Below are positions 4,869-5,951 of a stretch of DNA of 5,951 nt, piece after piece. Under the pieces are notes generated by a model that saw only the letters and a program-made list of their open reading frames with translations, searched no databases and was not told the DNA's origin. A program made the translations under genes and the position numbers. Source of the DNA: Kiritimatiellia bacterium (GTDB taxonomy: Bacteria; Verrucomicrobiota; Kiritimatiellia; RFP12; UBA1067); contig JAFPYE010000182.1 of assembly GCA_017412325.1 (NCBI GenBank), forward strand, positions 1-5,951, in the 5' to 3' direction. The number at the start of each line of letters is the position of its first letter. Position 1 is the stretch's first letter.

Positions 4869-5768
4869 TCATCGCCCGACTGACAGATAGTCCGCCATGT
4901 CGGCGGGGACCGGCGCCTCGAACGACATCTTCTCGTTGCGCACCGGGTGCCACAGCGCGAGCTTCCACGCATGCAGCAGCTGCCGTGCCGGGGGCGGCGC
5001 AAGCCGCTTGTCGAGCGCGGACTTGCCGTAGACCTTGTCGCCCACGACGGGGCAGCCGAGCGACGCCATGTGCACGCGGATCTGGTGCGTGCGCCCCGTC
5101 TCGATCCGGCATTCGACCGTCGAAACGCCCTTCGCCGCGTCAAACGCCACGAGCCGCCAGTTGGTGATTGCCGTCTTGCCGTTCGTCTCCACGATCGCCA
5201 TCCGCTTGCGGTCGACGGGATGGCGGCCGATCCGGTTCTCGATCCGCCCCGCGTCGAGACGCGGCCGCCCGTGGCAGACGGCGAGGTAGGTCTTTTCGAT
5301 CGACGCGTGGCTCGCGAACGCGCGGCTGAGGCCCGCCATCGCGGGCTCGGACTTCGCCACGACGATCAGCCCCGACGTGTCCTGGTCGAGCCGGTGCACG
5401 ATGCCCGGGCGCGCCACGCCGCCGATGCCCTTCAAGTCCGGGCAATGGTGGAGGAGCGCGTTGACGAGCGTCCCCGTGAAATGGCCGGGCGCGGGATGGA
5501 CGACCAGGCCCGGCGGCTTGTTGATCACGATCAGGTCGTCGTCCTCGTAGACGACGGCGAGCGGAATCGGCTCCGGCTCCGGCTCGGCGGGGACGGGCGG
5601 CGGGAACTCCACCTCGATCTCGTCCGTGTCGCGCACCTTCATCCCCGGCTTGTCCGCCGTCACGCCGTTGACGAGCACGAAGCCCGCGTCCACGAGCCCC
5701 TTCAGGCGCGAGCGCGTGAAATCGGGATAGCGCGCCGCCAGCACCAGGTCCAGCCGCGACGTCGTCAT
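4869..5768 (-). CDS. rluD: RluD-type 23S rRNA pseudouridine synthase (RluA family with S4 domain)
   Basis: The 299-residue product has an N-terminal S4 RNA-binding domain (about residues 4-55: SRLDLVLAARYP, RSRLKGLVDAG, VLVNG) and a Pro/Glu-rich linker. The RluA-family catalytic domain follows: VYEDDDLIVINKPPGLVVHP (73-92), HRLDQDTSG (125-133) with the catalytic Asp128, IGRHPVDRKRMA (180-191), and ETGRTHQIRVHMA (223-235). It converts specific uridines of large-subunit rRNA to pseudouridine in the cytosol. In E. coli RluD the targets are 1911, 1915 and 1917 in helix 69. RluD rather than RluC is favoured by overall motif pattern, but paralogue assignment is by resemblance only. The start at 5768 (MTTSRLDLVL) has GGAGG 4 nt upstream. 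An in-frame ATG at 5846 would only add a non-conserved stretch overlapping the upstream gene. The ATG overlaps that gene's stop as ATGA, indicating co-translation. Confidence 0.93.
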   Translation of the reverse strand: MTTSRLDLVLAARYPDFTRSRLKGLVDAGFVLVNGVTADKPGMKVRDTDEIEVEFPPPVPAEPEPEPIPLAVVYEDDDLIVINKPPGLVVHPAPGHFTGTLVNALLHHCPDLKGIGGVARPGIVHRLDQDTSGLIVVAKSEPAMAGLSRAFASHASIEKTYLAVCHGRPRLDAGRIENRIGRHPVDRKRMAIVETNGKTAITNWRLVAFDAAKGVSTVECRIETGRTHQIRVHMASLGCPVVGDKVYGKSALDKRLAPPPARQLLHAWKLALWHPVRNEKMSFEAPVPADMADYLSVGR

Positions 5769-5951
5769 CGTCCCTCCGCCGAACCCGACGAAATCGGGTT
5801 CTCGCACCATTTGTAGTAGCGCACCTTGCCGTCCTTCACGTAGCACTTGGCCTCAACCGTGTGCGTCATCCCCATCGACTCGCCGGTGATCTTGACCGTG
5901 AAGTCCTCGGTCGCGTACTGGAAGTAGTTGGCCGCCTCGGCGCCAAGGTCC
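5765..5951 (-). CDS. C-terminal fragment of an uncertain protein, possibly GspK-like pseudopilin
   Basis: Reading the minus strand from 5950, one open frame gives 61 residues (DLGAEAANYFQYATEDF at its start, KVRYYKWCENP near its end) before a TGA at 5767-5765 that overlaps the rluD ATG. The 5' part lies beyond the right edge. The alternating pattern of a YF, a T-V-K-I-T-G-E strand, a T-V-E-A-K strand and a final hydrophobic-Y-x-W-x-E resembles the C-terminal end of type II secretion minor pseudopilins of the GspK kind, but the fragment is too short to be sure. That the frame is coding is well supported by the ATGA junction and by the rluD ribosome binding site lying inside its last codons. 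The function is a guess. Confidence 0.6.
   Translation of the reverse strand, partial: DLGAEAANYFQYATEDFTVKITGESMGMTHTVEAKCYVKDGKVRYYKWCENPISSGSAEGR

Noticed and set aside
4668..4883. 71-codon plus-strand open frame across the tRNA
   Set aside because: It reads straight through the tRNA and its terminator; the conserved-looking stretch is just translated tRNA-Ala.
1..5951. CRISPR array, insertion sequence, toxin-antitoxin or phage-defence genes
   Set aside because: No regularly spaced direct repeats, no transposase motifs, no terminal inverted repeats and no small paired genes were seen; base composition is even apart from short promoter islands.

Overview
The window is a GC-rich, tightly packed stretch of bacterial chromosome carrying ordinary housekeeping genes. 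It has six protein-coding genes, all on the minus strand and two of them cut by the window edges, plus one tRNA on the plus strand. Nothing here marks a mobile element, a CRISPR array or an obvious defence cassette. The organism cannot be named from this sequence. The aspartate-semialdehyde dehydrogenase carries the RVPIARAHSES active-site variant that I associate with plant-type and Verrucomicrobiota-like (PVC group) enzymes. Together with the high GC content this makes a PVC-type bacterium a reasonable but weak guess.

Reading the minus strand from right to left: (1) the 3' end of a gene of uncertain identity (5765-5951, perhaps a GspK-like pseudopilin) overlaps by ATGA a complete RluD-type 23S rRNA pseudouridine synthase (4869-5768). 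(2) On the plus strand a tRNA-Ala(CGC) (4734-4809) has its own promoter and a hairpin-plus-T-run terminator, and it converges on the end of rluD. (3) About 125 bp between the tRNA and the next minus-strand gene hold a divergent promoter pair and inverted repeats. (4) A tight three-gene operon follows: a DHH/DHHA1 phosphoesterase of the NrnA type (3489-4607), an ELM1/DUF1022 family protein (2539-3492) and a HAMP-less membrane histidine kinase (1361-2536), joined by an ATGA overlap and a 2-nt gap. (5) A promoter at the end of the kinase gene drives asd (312-1322). asd is followed, after a strong stem-loop, by a Dabb-domain gene cut by the left edge.

The most informative non-coding signal is the extended -10 sequence TGATATACTA. 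It occurs three times in the window, each time just upstream of an independently inferred transcription unit (asd, the DHH operon, the tRNA). It reads as this organism's vegetative promoter. At the DHH gene it sits so close to the ATG that the mRNA should be leaderless or nearly so. At asd the TGA of the element is also the stop codon of the upstream kinase gene.

I do not see a convincing new system. The best candidates for a second look are the kinase/ELM1/DHH operon with no response regulator in the window, the near-leaderless start, and the inverted repeat in the divergent promoter region.
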